Source: Taibaiella helva (GTDB lineage Bacteria > Bacteroidota > Bacteroidia > Chitinophagales > Chitinophagaceae). From it: DNA of 64,000 nucleotides. The notes below the pieces were generated by a model. It was not told where the DNA came from. It saw only the letters and a list, made by a program, of their open reading frames with translations, and ran no database searches. Below, in pieces: positions 53,790 to 61,762 of the stretch; within the stretch, counting starts at the first letter, position 1, and each line of letters opens with the position of its first letter. The position numbers and the translations under genes were made by a program. The stretch covers positions 1-64,000 of the forward strand of contig NZ_QUZZ01000001.1 in assembly GCF_003545695.1 (NCBI RefSeq). The letters run 5' to 3'.

Positions 53790-54566
53790 ATGATGTACAT
53801 GATCATCCTGCTGCTGTCAGGATGCGTATTGCTGTTGGCTTTGCTATTGCTGCGCTCTGGCCGGCGCCGGAAAAAGGAGCGCCTGCAAAACCAGGCAGGG
53901 ACACCCCGGAACAACGAACAGCATTATGAGCAGGAACTGCTGCGTAGCCGCCTCGAGGTACAGGAACAGGCGCTGCATCATGTCAATACAGAGATCAAAG
54001 ACAATATAGGGCAAGTGCTCACCGGTGTCCGGATGAAGCTGGCGGCACTTTCGGAACGTATCGATACCAAGGAGGAAGCCGATACGTTTTCAGAGGTGGT
54101 TTCGGGTATGGGAAAATCGATCAGGGACCTGCGGAACCTGGGCCACCTGCTCGACCCGGCAACCATTGAGAAGATCGGTCTGCTTGATGCTGTAGAAAAA
54201 GAACTGGCATTTGTGTCTTTAATTTACCACCTTCACTGTACCTTTACCTATAGCGGGCAATGGCCGGAACTGAAGGCGGAAGAAGACCTGCTGCTGTTCC
54301 GCATGATACAGGAGTCGGTCGTTAATGTGCACAAGCACGCTGCGGCTACCGCGGTCAATATCCATATCTGCTTTGCTTCGGGCGTGCTGAGCCTGATGAT
54401 CGCCGACAATGGCAGGGGTATGGATCCTGAGCTTTGCCGGGATAGGGGATACGGCTTGCAGCATATCGAGGAACGCATAAGGTTGCTTAACGGCAGCCTC
54501 GACATCATAACCCAACCCGGTGAAGGCACAACCCTGGTGCTCACCTGCAAACTGAAACATGAGTAA
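53790..54566 (+). CDS. HisKA_3-type histidine kinase lacking the phospho-His
   Basis: 258 residues. One N-terminal span (about 3-22), a coiled coil, then the dimerisation motif where relatives read E-I-H-D-N-I-G-Q; here it is TEIKDNIGQVLTG, with Lys at residue 70 (codon AAA). The HATPase domain is intact: N box QESVVNVHKHA, G1 DNGRGM, G2 GYGLQHIEERIRLL, and GEGTT. It may still bind ATP but should not autophosphorylate at this site. It overlaps the next regulator by 8 nt. Confidence 0.85.
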   Translation: MMYMIILLLSGCVLLLALLLLRSGRRRKKERLQNQAGTPRNNEQHYEQELLRSRLEVQEQALHHVNTEIKDNIGQVLTGVRMKLAALSERIDTKEEADTFSEVVSGMGKSIRDLRNLGHLLDPATIEKIGLLDAVEKELAFVSLIYHLHCTFTYSGQWPELKAEEDLLLFRMIQESVVNVHKHAAATAVNIHICFASGVLSLMIADNGRGMDPELCRDRGYGLQHIEERIRLLNGSLDIITQPGEGTTLVLTCKLKHE

Positions 54567-55203
54567 ACAATCAAAGATCACCATTGCCATAGCCGACGAT
54601 CATACCATCATGCGGAATGGCCTTGCCGAGCTGATCAAAACACTGGGCGCTTATGACGTGGTGCTGCAGGCACGGAACGGCCGCGAGCTGCTCGAACTGC
54701 TACAAACCAGCACCCAGGTTCCCGACATCTGCATTCTCGATATCAATATGCCCGAGCTCAACGGCTATGAGACCACTGCGCAGCTGAGACAGCTTTACCC
54801 GGCAATAAAAGTAATGGCTCTTTCCATGTTCGACAATGAATTCAGCATCGTCCGTATGCTGCGTTCCGGCGCCAAAGGTTTCCTGCATAAAGGCGCCGAT
54901 CCTGATGAATTGTCCAACGCCCTGCAAACCCTCCACACCGAAGGTTATTTCCATACCGAGCTGATGCTGATCAATTCGCTGAGAAAATCGAACAACTGGC
55001 AAACGATCAATATCACCGACCGCGAAACCGAATTCCTGAAGTATTGCTGCTCCGACCTTTCCTATAAAGAGATCGCCGACCTGATGAAGGTAAGTCTTCA
55101 TACTGTGCACGGCTATCGTGACGCGCTCTTCCTCAAGCTCAGGCTGAAGAGCAGAACAGCGCTCGCTATCTACGCGCTCCGCACCGGCGTGGTCACCGAT
55201 TAG
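54559..55203 (+). CDS. NarL/LuxR-family response regulator
   Basis: 214 residues. Receiver with D13-D14, phosphoacceptor D61 (ILDINMPELNG), Ser in ALSMF, Lys in FLHKGA. LuxR domain: ITDRETEFLKYCCSDLSYKEIADLMKVSLHTVHGYRDALFLKLRLKSRT. Its ATG lies inside the kinase gene, so the two are translated as a pair. The receiver is canonical, unlike its kinase partner. Confidence 0.9.
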   Translation: MSKQSKITIAIADDHTIMRNGLAELIKTLGAYDVVLQARNGRELLELLQTSTQVPDICILDINMPELNGYETTAQLRQLYPAIKVMALSMFDNEFSIVRMLRSGAKGFLHKGADPDELSNALQTLHTEGYFHTELMLINSLRKSNNWQTINITDRETEFLKYCCSDLSYKEIADLMKVSLHTVHGYRDALFLKLRLKSRTALAIYALRTGVVTD

Positions 55204-55237
55204 CAGTGGCAAGCGTGTACCAACGCCAGGGCTTCCC

Positions 55238-55333
55238 TTATTCCACAAAACGGCCGACGAGCTGTATGCCCAGCTTTTCTGCAATACGGGCCGATGCTAC
55301 ATAGCCTTCCATCATGGAAGCAAGGCTATGCAT
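55238..55333 (-). CDS. Putative 31-residue protein or gene remnant
   Basis: Reads MHSLASMMEGYVASARIAEK then LGIQLVGRFVE. It looks like the C-terminal helix-strand end of a larger enzyme and follows the AhpD-like gene on the same strand. It may be a small ORF, a remnant, or chance. Confidence 0.3.
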   Translation of the reverse strand: MHSLASMMEGYVASARIAEKLGIQLVGRFVE

Positions 55334-55360
55334 TTCGCGCTATTTCATAAAATTGCGGGT

Positions 55361-55822
55361 TTACTGTACCGGCACTTCCGGCGCGGGCATCATTCCGGTG
55401 CTGATCCCTATCCGGTTCCAGGCATTAATCACCGTAGCCGCGATGATGACTTCCGCCAGGTATTGCGCACCAAGCACTTCCAGCGCTTTTTCATAGGTAG
55501 CATCCGATACTTTTTGCTGGATCAGCGTTATCTCTTCGGTAAGCGCAAGAATGGCTTTTTCTTCTTCTGTAAAAAATGGTGTTTCGCGCCAGGCGTTCAG
55601 CGCATAGATACGCTGCTCCGTTTCGCCCAGCCTGCGGGCATCGCGGCTGTGCATGCCGATGCAATAAGCGCAGCCGTTGATCTGCGAAGCCCGGATTTTG
55701 ATCAGCTCCTGGTGCAAAGGTTTCAGGCTGGTTTGCTTCAGGTAAGCGGCGAAAACAGCCATGGCTTTATAGCCTTCCGGAAGCACAGCGGGGATTTTGA
55801 TTCTTTCTTTCATAGATCGCAT
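55361..55822 (-). CDS. AhpD-like / carboxymuconolactone decarboxylase-family protein
   Basis: 153 residues. The core CAYCIGMHSRDARRLG has the redox pair C51/C54 and H58 of AhpD-like proteins, preceded by ELIKIRASQING. A thiol peroxidase-type activity is possible. The start may be M4. It is divergent from nothing and lies next to the Crp-like gene. Confidence 0.85.
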   Translation of the reverse strand: MRSMKERIKIPAVLPEGYKAMAVFAAYLKQTSLKPLHQELIKIRASQINGCAYCIGMHSRDARRLGETEQRIYALNAWRETPFFTEEEKAILALTEEITLIQQKVSDATYEKALEVLGAQYLAEVIIAATVINAWNRIGISTGMMPAPEVPVQ

Positions 55823-55888
55823 TGGTTTTTACAGCGCAAAGGTCGAAGCGCCTCTGCTTTAAAAACTTAATCTATTTCAAGAAAGGAA

Positions 55889-56461
55889 TCAGGTTTTGCC
55901 TGCGCGGATCTTGCTAAGGAATTCGGGGGTAAAGCCCAGGTAGGAGGCGAGCATATATTGTGGTACACGCTGCACAAATTCAGGGAACGAGCGGTTGAAA
56001 TGATGATACCGTTCTTCTCCGGAAAGGTCGGAAAAGTAACGGCTGCGCTGTTGCTCGGCAGCCGCGGCCCTTAAGAGGATAAGGCGGAAATAGCGTTCCA
56101 GCGCAGGTATCCGGCGAAATAATTTTTCCTCTCCGCGCCTGTCCCATACCACCAGGGCACCGGCTTCTGTCGCCTGCAGGTAAAACTGCGAGAGCTTTTC
56201 GCTGGTATAGGCCACAAGGTCGGTGATCCACCAGTTATCGATACCGAACTGCACCGTCTGTTCCACACCTTTGTCATTGACATAATAAAGGCGGCAACAG
56301 CCTTTGCAAATAAAATAATTGCTATGGCAAAACCGGCCTTCTTCCAGCAGGTGCTCTTTCCTTTTAACGATACGAAGTCGCAAGGTCTCGGAGAGCACAT
56401 CCTTGTCAGCCGCAGTCAGATCGATATACCGCTCCATATGTTGAAACAGAGCTTCCATCAT
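55889..56461 (-). CDS. Crp/Fnr-family regulator
   Basis: 190 residues. A cyclic-nucleotide-binding-like beta-roll (KEHLLEEGRFCHSNYFICKGCCRLYYVND) is followed by a helix and a C-terminal HTH (PQYMLASYLGFTPEFLSKIRAG). It lacks the clear phosphate-binding cassette of cAMP binders, so the ligand is unknown. The ATG overlaps the CYTH stop by 4 nt. Confidence 0.85.
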   Translation of the reverse strand: MMEALFQHMERYIDLTAADKDVLSETLRLRIVKRKEHLLEEGRFCHSNYFICKGCCRLYYVNDKGVEQTVQFGIDNWWITDLVAYTSEKLSQFYLQATEAGALVVWDRRGEEKLFRRIPALERYFRLILLRAAAAEQQRSRYFSDLSGEERYHHFNRSFPEFVQRVPQYMLASYLGFTPEFLSKIRAGKT

Positions 56462-56937
56462 TTTTCTGCAGTCCAGTCTTTAAAGGGATGCCGGGACAGT
56501 ACGGCATTGTAATAGCGTCGCTCCCCGGTCACCTCTGCTCTTACCCATTCCGGCAACGCAAATGAAGCATCCTCCGATTCCAGCTCCAGCTCGGCTACAA
56601 TCAGGCCTTCGTTCTCCTCAAGAAAGACATCTACCTCCCAGGTACGGCCGCCATGTGGCACCTTATACCTTATTTTGCTGATCCGGTTCTGTGCAAATCC
56701 GCTGAGCAGCTCGCCAGCAGTACCAACAGGAATCCCGCATTCGATTTCTGTACGCGAAGCGCCTGTGGTAATCCCCTTCACGGTGAGCCAGGCTCTTTGT
56801 CCTGCAATCCTTATCCGCACCGTCCTTTCGGGATCGGTGCAGATATAGCCCTGCAGCAGCAGCTCACCCTCCGGCTTGGGTAAAGCCATCCAAAGGTCCA
56901 TATCAACGAGGAATTTTCTTTCGATCTCTGTTGCCAT
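56458..56937 (-). CDS. CYTH-domain protein
   Basis: 159 residues. Starts MATEIERKFLVD, the ExExK signature, then RTVRIRIAGQRAWLTVKG, RTEIECGIP, RYKVPHGGRTWEVDVFLEENEGLIVAELELESED. CYTH enzymes bind triphosphate and metal (tripolyphosphatase or adenylate cyclase-like). It is coupled to the Crp-like gene by ATG/stop overlap. Confidence 0.9.
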   Translation of the reverse strand: MATEIERKFLVDMDLWMALPKPEGELLLQGYICTDPERTVRIRIAGQRAWLTVKGITTGASRTEIECGIPVGTAGELLSGFAQNRISKIRYKVPHGGRTWEVDVFLEENEGLIVAELELESEDASFALPEWVRAEVTGERRYYNAVLSRHPFKDWTAEK

Positions 56938-56942
56938 AAGAT

Positions 56943-57302
56943 TCAGGGCAAATTACAACTAATCTCCGCCATTATATCGCCCGGGATATGAAAATAAAAG
57001 GCAAAGCTGTTCCGGATACGTGCCGGTGGCCGGGCGACAGCGGCGCCGTCGGCGACCAGGCGTTCGTAAAGGGCGGTAACCGCTGCGGTATCGTCGAGTA
57101 TGAAGCCGAAATGAAAATCGGCGGGATAGGGTCCTTCATCATCGCTTAAGGTAGTAAGCACAAGGATAAAGCTACCCGCTCCCTGCAGTACAGCAATCTT
57201 ATCGCCCTTCATCTGCAGGAGCTCAAAGGCAAAATAGCGGTTCATAAATGCTGCCGTTTGCGCCACATCCGGCACCGGCAGACTGAGATGATTCAGTGTC
57301 AT
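56943..57302 (-). CDS. VOC-family protein A
   Basis: 119 residues, MTLNHLSLPVPDVAQTAAFMN, DFHFGFILDD, ARIRNSFAFYFHIPGDIMAEI. Glyoxalase/bleomycin-resistance fold, probably a dimer. It has the palindromic operator 8 nt before its start, so it is likely controlled by the TetR gene at 57428. Substrate unknown. Confidence 0.85.
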   Translation of the reverse strand: MTLNHLSLPVPDVAQTAAFMNRYFAFELLQMKGDKIAVLQGAGSFILVLTTLSDDEGPYPADFHFGFILDDTAAVTALYERLVADGAAVARPPARIRNSFAFYFHIPGDIMAEISCNLP

Positions 57303-57309
57303 AATAATA

Positions 57310-57323
57310 AACGAACGTTCGTT
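57310..57323. promoter_or_regulatory. TetR operator, copy 1
   Basis: Perfect palindrome AACGAACGTTCGTT, 7 bp upstream of the VOC A start; the same pattern occurs at 58028 and 60700. Confidence 0.65.
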
Positions 57324-57427
57324 CTTTTTGCATTCAAAATTTCAGCAGCTATTCCACAGCAAGGGATCCGTATTATACCGGATCATGATGCCGCACTTTA
57401 GCTGGTTTTCATGCGATGTGTATGTTA

Positions 57428-58015
57428 TCAGGGCTCCAGTGCCTTCAGTACCAGGCGAAAAGCCTGCTTCAGCTTATGATCGGTAAGGGCAAAGGGTTTG
57501 CCGGACATGCTGCTCTGATCCATATGGAATTTAAGCAGGGTATAGAAAGGCCCGTATGCCATGGCCCAGAACACTTCGGGCGTCAGATCGGCTACTTCTC
57601 CCCGCTGCACCGCGTGGTATACGAACTCCTGCATCGCGCTGCGAAAACGGTTCTCGCGAATATCCTTATGCCTGATGAGGGGCGAGTTGCGAAACTGCTC
57701 TGCAAAGAGAAAATACAAAGGATATTCCTTCGAATAGCGGTAACGGTTTTTCCATTGTATCCACAGGCCTTCTTCAAAGTGCATCCGGGCATCGAATCCT
57801 TTTAGCGTCTCGCGGTTAAAGACTTCCTCTACATAAAAGAAAAGTTTATTCAGCAGGTCTTCCCTGCTGTCGTAGTAGATGTAAATGGTAGAAGGGGACA
57901 GTTCCGCCGCTTTCGCCAGCTTCTGCATGCTCAGCCCGTGAAAGCCTTCGGCCACGATCATGGCAATGGCCTGCTCCCTGATGGCGGCTTCTTTATTTTC
58001 ATCTTTAGCTCTCAT
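57428..58015 (-). CDS. TetR/AcrR-family regulator
   Basis: 195 residues. HTH: MQKLAKAAELSPSTIYIYYDSREDLLNKLF. The C-terminal ligand-binding domain is divergent, so the inducer is unknown. Its promoter carries a palindrome like the one before the VOC gene; autoregulation is likely. The ATG is 4 nt after the -7 element. Confidence 0.9.
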   Translation of the reverse strand: MRAKDENKEAAIREQAIAMIVAEGFHGLSMQKLAKAAELSPSTIYIYYDSREDLLNKLFFYVEEVFNRETLKGFDARMHFEEGLWIQWKNRYRYSKEYPLYFLFAEQFRNSPLIRHKDIRENRFRSAMQEFVYHAVQRGEVADLTPEVFWAMAYGPFYTLLKFHMDQSSMSGKPFALTDHKLKQAFRLVLKALEP

Positions 58016-58019
58016 GTCG

Positions 58020-58027
58020 CAAAGATA
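58020..58027 (-). promoter_or_regulatory. -7 element of the TetR gene
   Basis: TATCTTTG, full TAnnTTTG match, abutting the operator at 58028 and ending 4 nt before the ATG. Confidence 0.6.
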
Positions 58028-58041
58028 AACGAATATTCGTT
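58028..58041. promoter_or_regulatory. TetR operator, copy 2
   Basis: Perfect palindrome AACGAATATTCGTT directly upstream of the TetR -7 element, where binding would occlude the promoter. Confidence 0.7.
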
Positions 58042-58074
58042 CTTTTAAAAAATTTTGATCTTCGCTCTCACATC

Positions 58075-59127
58075 TTATGTATAAAGAAAGCGGCTGTATT
58101 TCCTTATGGCAGTATCTACCTGCTTGCGGCGGGTTTCCGAAAGGGCGCCAAAGGGCTCGACAGCTACCGCTACCGAATCTTTTTTGAGGCTGCGTTTCCA
58201 GGTACCTTCAACTTTACCGCCGGCAATAAGCGTGTTGCTGAATAAGGGATTGCCCTGGCGGGCAATCATCTCGTTTCCCTCAGGCGTCATCATCAGCGTA
58301 CGGTCGGCATAAGCAACGGTGTACTCGTCGTAATTGGGTAACAGGTAAACGGCATTAGCGGCAGCGGATAAAGATTTCGGGATCAGCCAGAAGTCTTGTC
58401 CACCAAGGCTTACGCGCTCCATCTCTTTTGCTGTCATCTCTATACCCTTCCTGGCCTGGGAAAGGCTCAGCCCGCTCCACCAGGAATAGTCCTTTGCCGT
58501 AGCGGGACCATGGCTCTGATAATAGCGCCGTGTAAGCTGAGCCAGCGCTTCTTCATTGCTGATAGGAGCAACAGCGGGAACACGTTCTTCCAGCAAAGCA
58601 TAGCCAATCTGCTTTCCTATACGCGGACCATTACAGATCAGCCCTTCTAATTCTGCGTGCAGCAATATGTTCCCGAGCCGCAGATCATCGGTCCTGATTC
58701 CGGCTTTTTCAAGAGCTGCTTTTATCGCCGGTCTGTCCTGGCTTTTGCCACTCAGGATACGTTCCATCACTTTATGCGCTTTGCTGAAGATCTTCTGGTC
58801 CAGTTCCTGCTGGCGATAGTAGGTTTGTGCATAGGTGTGTATGCGGGGCGCGGTAAGCTGCAGCATCCAGCGGATATCGGCAGGCGCTGCCAGATGCCAG
58901 GTGGGACGCAGCACATGCGTGCGCACCAGGGCGCCGGAATCCAATGCTTCTTCGATGAGCGCGTCTGTAGCTGATTGCAGCCGGAGCCCCACTGCCCATT
59001 TGCACATGGCATAGTCCTGTGCCTGTACCGCACCCATCCAGGATACCAGTTCCTGCGGTGTTCCGGCTAAGGGTTGCAAGATATGCTGGCACTGCAGCCG
59101 GTAATGCAAAAGTGTTTTTGCAGTCAT
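58075..59127 (-). CDS. AlkZ-like winged-helix DNA glycosylase (HTH_42)
   Basis: 350 residues. The N-terminal WMGAVQAQDYAM has Q35 and Q37, the QxQ catalytic-type motif of AlkZ-family glycosylases; next comes LVRTHVLRPTWHLAAPADIRWM, typical of the HTH_42 family, and a C-terminal LLPNYDEYTVAYADR. AlkZ-like enzymes remove interstrand crosslinks or alkylated bases. Function inferred from the family. Confidence 0.8.
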   Translation of the reverse strand: MTAKTLLHYRLQCQHILQPLAGTPQELVSWMGAVQAQDYAMCKWAVGLRLQSATDALIEEALDSGALVRTHVLRPTWHLAAPADIRWMLQLTAPRIHTYAQTYYRQQELDQKIFSKAHKVMERILSGKSQDRPAIKAALEKAGIRTDDLRLGNILLHAELEGLICNGPRIGKQIGYALLEERVPAVAPISNEEALAQLTRRYYQSHGPATAKDYSWWSGLSLSQARKGIEMTAKEMERVSLGGQDFWLIPKSLSAAANAVYLLPNYDEYTVAYADRTLMMTPEGNEMIARQGNPLFSNTLIAGGKVEGTWKRSLKKDSVAVAVEPFGALSETRRKQVDTAIRKYSRFLYT

Positions 59128-59164
59128 GAGTAAGCCGGGTTTTTCCGGGACCTAAGATAAGGAT

Positions 59165-59989
59165 TTACCGAACCACTACATTTTTCAATAGCCGGCTTTG
59201 CCCGACAAAGGCAAATGATTTTCCACTGAAAGTATGGATCTCGTAATTATAGCAGACAACTTCCATCCATACGCCATAATAACGTTGGTTGCCGATCCAG
59301 AGCCAGGAGTTGATGGGCGGCCTGTTGCCAAAATCGTAGGAGACTGTTCCTCCGGAAGGCCCGGCAAGGTTGGTATGCGTCAATCTCATGTTACTATCGT
59401 AGACAATAAGGTAAGCCGCATCAGCATGGTGCAGGTTACTGTTGTCGAAGGTAAATGTAAAGTTGCCGCTGATCGTTATTGTGTCAGGCAGGCTACCCGT
59501 AAATTGCGGAAAGGTGGTATCGGGTACCTGGCTAATGGCTGGTACATGAGCATTTCCTGTAGCAGACCAGGTATTGGTTCCGGTGGCAATCCACAGTGCA
59601 GGATCGCTGTTCATGTAGAAAGCATGGGGCGGATCGTATGTAAGGGCAATATTATTGAGCCGTACGTCTCCACCATAGGCGCCGATGCGCCCGTTGCTAC
59701 CCAAGAAAGTTGCCGTGTTCCATACTTTATTATCGATAACGATAACTTGCGTACTATCCCGTAATATCCTCCGTTCCCGGTCGGTAATCAACACACCGGT
59801 TACCGGGCTGATGTATGCCGGATAAAGATAACTTGCTTTCGTTCCCATCAGGCCATCATAATCAAACGGAACCGGTACGCTGCCCACAGTTGAATCCATA
59901 GAGCCAATAGTGGGTATATCAACCGGATTTTTACTGCAACCGGCTGATATACCTGATAGCAAAACAAAGATCAATGCTTTCCATTTCAT
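59165..59989 (-). CDS. Hypothetical lipoprotein
   Basis: 274 residues. Lipoprotein signal with C18 (GISAGC). The mature part is a beta-rich sequence of unknown family (SYLYPAYISPVTGVLITDRERRILRDSTQ). Function unknown. Confidence 0.7.
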   Translation of the reverse strand: MKWKALIFVLLSGISAGCSKNPVDIPTIGSMDSTVGSVPVPFDYDGLMGTKASYLYPAYISPVTGVLITDRERRILRDSTQVIVIDNKVWNTATFLGSNGRIGAYGGDVRLNNIALTYDPPHAFYMNSDPALWIATGTNTWSATGNAHVPAISQVPDTTFPQFTGSLPDTITISGNFTFTFDNSNLHHADAAYLIVYDSNMRLTHTNLAGPSGGTVSYDFGNRPPINSWLWIGNQRYYGVWMEVVCYNYEIHTFSGKSFAFVGQSRLLKNVVVR

Positions 59990-60048
59990 GATAACAATAT
60001 GTTGATTGTATTATAGAAACGGAAGCACAAGCGATATATTGCAATAGA

Positions 60049-60546
60049 TCAGCGCTCCCAGAAGAAAGGCGGCTGGATACCCAGGGCGCGCAGGTATACA
60101 TAACCTTCACCACGGTGATGGATCTCATTGTCTATGAAATAAAGCAGAGAAGCATATACGGTGTTCTCGTATTGACCAAAGGCCTTATCCACTTCATGAA
60201 AGCGCCCAGGCTTTATCTGCGGCCAATACTCTTCGATAATCTCCGTTACCTGGTCCCACAGCTTTAATACGCCGGCTTTATCTTTCGGAAAAGCGTCCTC
60301 TTCTCCGTGCATCAGCGTTTTCCATTCCCCGGTAGCAATACCTCTTACGCCGCCTGCAGCGATATCGACCAGTTCATGCACCATAGCGGAAAAAGTGCGC
60401 ATACCGCCAATAGAAAAGGTAAAGAGCTGGTCTTCAGGAAAGGCTTCGATCACTTTGCGGGTAAGACCGCGATGGCCCTGCCAGTGTTGCAGCATCTCTT
60501 CTGGAGTAATGATAATTGCCGGTGTGCTTACTGTGTTGTTTTCCAT
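60049..60546 (-). CDS. DinB-family protein
   Basis: 165 residues from MENNTVSTPAIIITPEEML. Four-helix bundle with candidate metal His in MVHELVDIAAGG and DNEIHHRGEG. DinB proteins are metal-dependent thiol-transferase or stress-induced proteins; the exact role is not known. A candidate operator lies about 40 nt upstream. Confidence 0.8.
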   Translation of the reverse strand: MENNTVSTPAIIITPEEMLQHWQGHRGLTRKVIEAFPEDQLFTFSIGGMRTFSAMVHELVDIAAGGVRGIATGEWKTLMHGEEDAFPKDKAGVLKLWDQVTEIIEEYWPQIKPGRFHEVDKAFGQYENTVYASLLYFIDNEIHHRGEGYVYLRALGIQPPFFWER

Positions 60547-60587
60547 TTTTCGTTTTTTTATTTGATAATACAAAGTAAGCGGGCCTC

Positions 60588-60607
60588 ACTGACAACCCTA
60601 TGTCAGT
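60588..60607. promoter_or_regulatory. Inverted repeat upstream of DinB
   Basis: ACTGACA-N6-TGTCAGT lies just upstream of a near -7 element TACTTTG for the DinB gene; it is a candidate operator. Confidence 0.35.
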
Positions 60608-60660
60608 CGCTTTTCCACCGGAAAAATTTTTTTTAATCTATTTATCCGGCGCCAACTTAT

Positions 60661-60693
60661 AAAGAAGTCAAGTTTTTAAAACTTGACTTCTTT
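60661..60693 (-). terminator. Terminator of the VOC B operon
   Basis: 16-bp stem AAAGAAGTCAAGTTTT and its complement, about 70 nt after the VOC B stop. Confidence 0.65.
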
Positions 60694-60699
60694 ATCATA

Positions 60700-60713
60700 A
60701 ACGAATGTTCGTT
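60700..60713. promoter_or_regulatory. TetR operator-like site, copy 3
   Basis: AACGAATGTTCGTT differs from a perfect palindrome only at the two central bases and matches the sites at 57310 and 58028. It lies between the VOC B stop and its terminator, so its target is unclear. Confidence 0.5.
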
Positions 60714-60761
60714 CCTTAAAGAAAAAATTTTCTGGAATACAGCCTCACCTTATACTATCCA

Positions 60762-61139
60762 TTAATCTGCTACGGTAATGATATAGCCGTTACAATCGCG
60801 GATACGGAACTCGCGGCTGCCATAAACACGCTGCACAATATCTTCGACGATATCGGCGTCACGGGCTTTGACTTCAGCATAGTAATCATCGATATCCGGT
60901 ATCCAGATAATGAGATCGGCGCTCATGGGATTGAACTGCGCATTAGTCTTGAATTGTCCTTCGCTCGCTTTGGCAAAGTGGATCTGGAAGCCGTCGCGGT
61001 GGACCATGGCATAGACCGGGGGGTCGAGGAAATAGTCAATAATGCTGAAACCCAGCTTGTCGCGATAATATTCGGCGGTTTGAACCACATCGGGCGCCAC
61101 CAGCTGGGGCGCTATACCGATCACTTTTGCTGCAGTCAT
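60762..61139 (-). CDS. VOC-family protein B
   Basis: 125 residues: APQLVAPDVVQTAEYYRDKLGF, YAMVHRDGFQIHFAKA, SADLIIWIPDIDDYYAEVKA, and the C-terminal SREFRIRDCNGYIITVAD. Glyoxalase-like fold. Probably cotranscribed behind the secreted protein (gap 10 nt). Substrate unknown. Confidence 0.88.
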   Translation of the reverse strand: MTAAKVIGIAPQLVAPDVVQTAEYYRDKLGFSIIDYFLDPPVYAMVHRDGFQIHFAKASEGQFKTNAQFNPMSADLIIWIPDIDDYYAEVKARDADIVEDIVQRVYGSREFRIRDCNGYIITVAD

Positions 61140-61149
61140 AGCGAAATAT

Positions 61150-61734
61150 TTAGAGAAAGGTGAGCGATAGTTTTTTCAGTTCGCCTTCGTCGATACGCCG
61201 GTTGTGGTTGGCATCGAAAAAGAGCACCAGGTAAAATTCAGCAACACCGGCATCCCTGAACAGCTTGCGCTCGCCATCAATGAGGAATGCTTCTACAGTC
61301 CAATCGAGGGTAAGCCAATCGCCCTGCTGGCCGGCAATATCAACGCGTTTATCCCGTTCATCAAAATAATAAAGATAATGATGCCCTTCAGGATTGAGCA
61401 TAATGTAGGGATAACCTTCGGGGTACGCGGCCATGCCACTTCCGGGGCTCAGGTAAGGTACTGCGGACAAGGCTATGCCGGGATAGGCTTTATCCAGCCA
61501 AGCTTTATCCCTAAAAGCAGCCACCTGCAACGCATTAGCAGTGTCTTCGCTATACCGCGGGCTGTGAAACCGTATGGTGAAGGGCTCCTTTTTCAGCTTC
61601 ACCGACTCCTCGTTGTTGAGCGCGATCTTTTTCTCTCCCTGGATGAGGAACATTTCCTGTGCCTGGCCAAAGGCCATTTCCGCGGCAAGGAGTAGCAGGC
61701 AAATGGTTACAAGCTTATTAATGTGGAAAACCAT
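61150..61734 (-). CDS. Secreted protein with EF-hand-like end
   Basis: 194 residues. Signal peptide ending near AEMAFGQ. A calcium-loop-like DANHNRRIDEGEL sits near the C-terminus. No family recognised. It lies 28 nt after the ABC ATPase gene, so it may be cotranscribed with it. Confidence 0.65.
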   Translation of the reverse strand: MVFHINKLVTICLLLLAAEMAFGQAQEMFLIQGEKKIALNNEESVKLKKEPFTIRFHSPRYSEDTANALQVAAFRDKAWLDKAYPGIALSAVPYLSPGSGMAAYPEGYPYIMLNPEGHHYLYYFDERDKRVDIAGQQGDWLTLDWTVEAFLIDGERKLFRDAGVAEFYLVLFFDANHNRRIDEGELKKLSLTFL

Positions 61735-61762
61735 GGGATATGCTTAAAAATAGATCCGCTAT

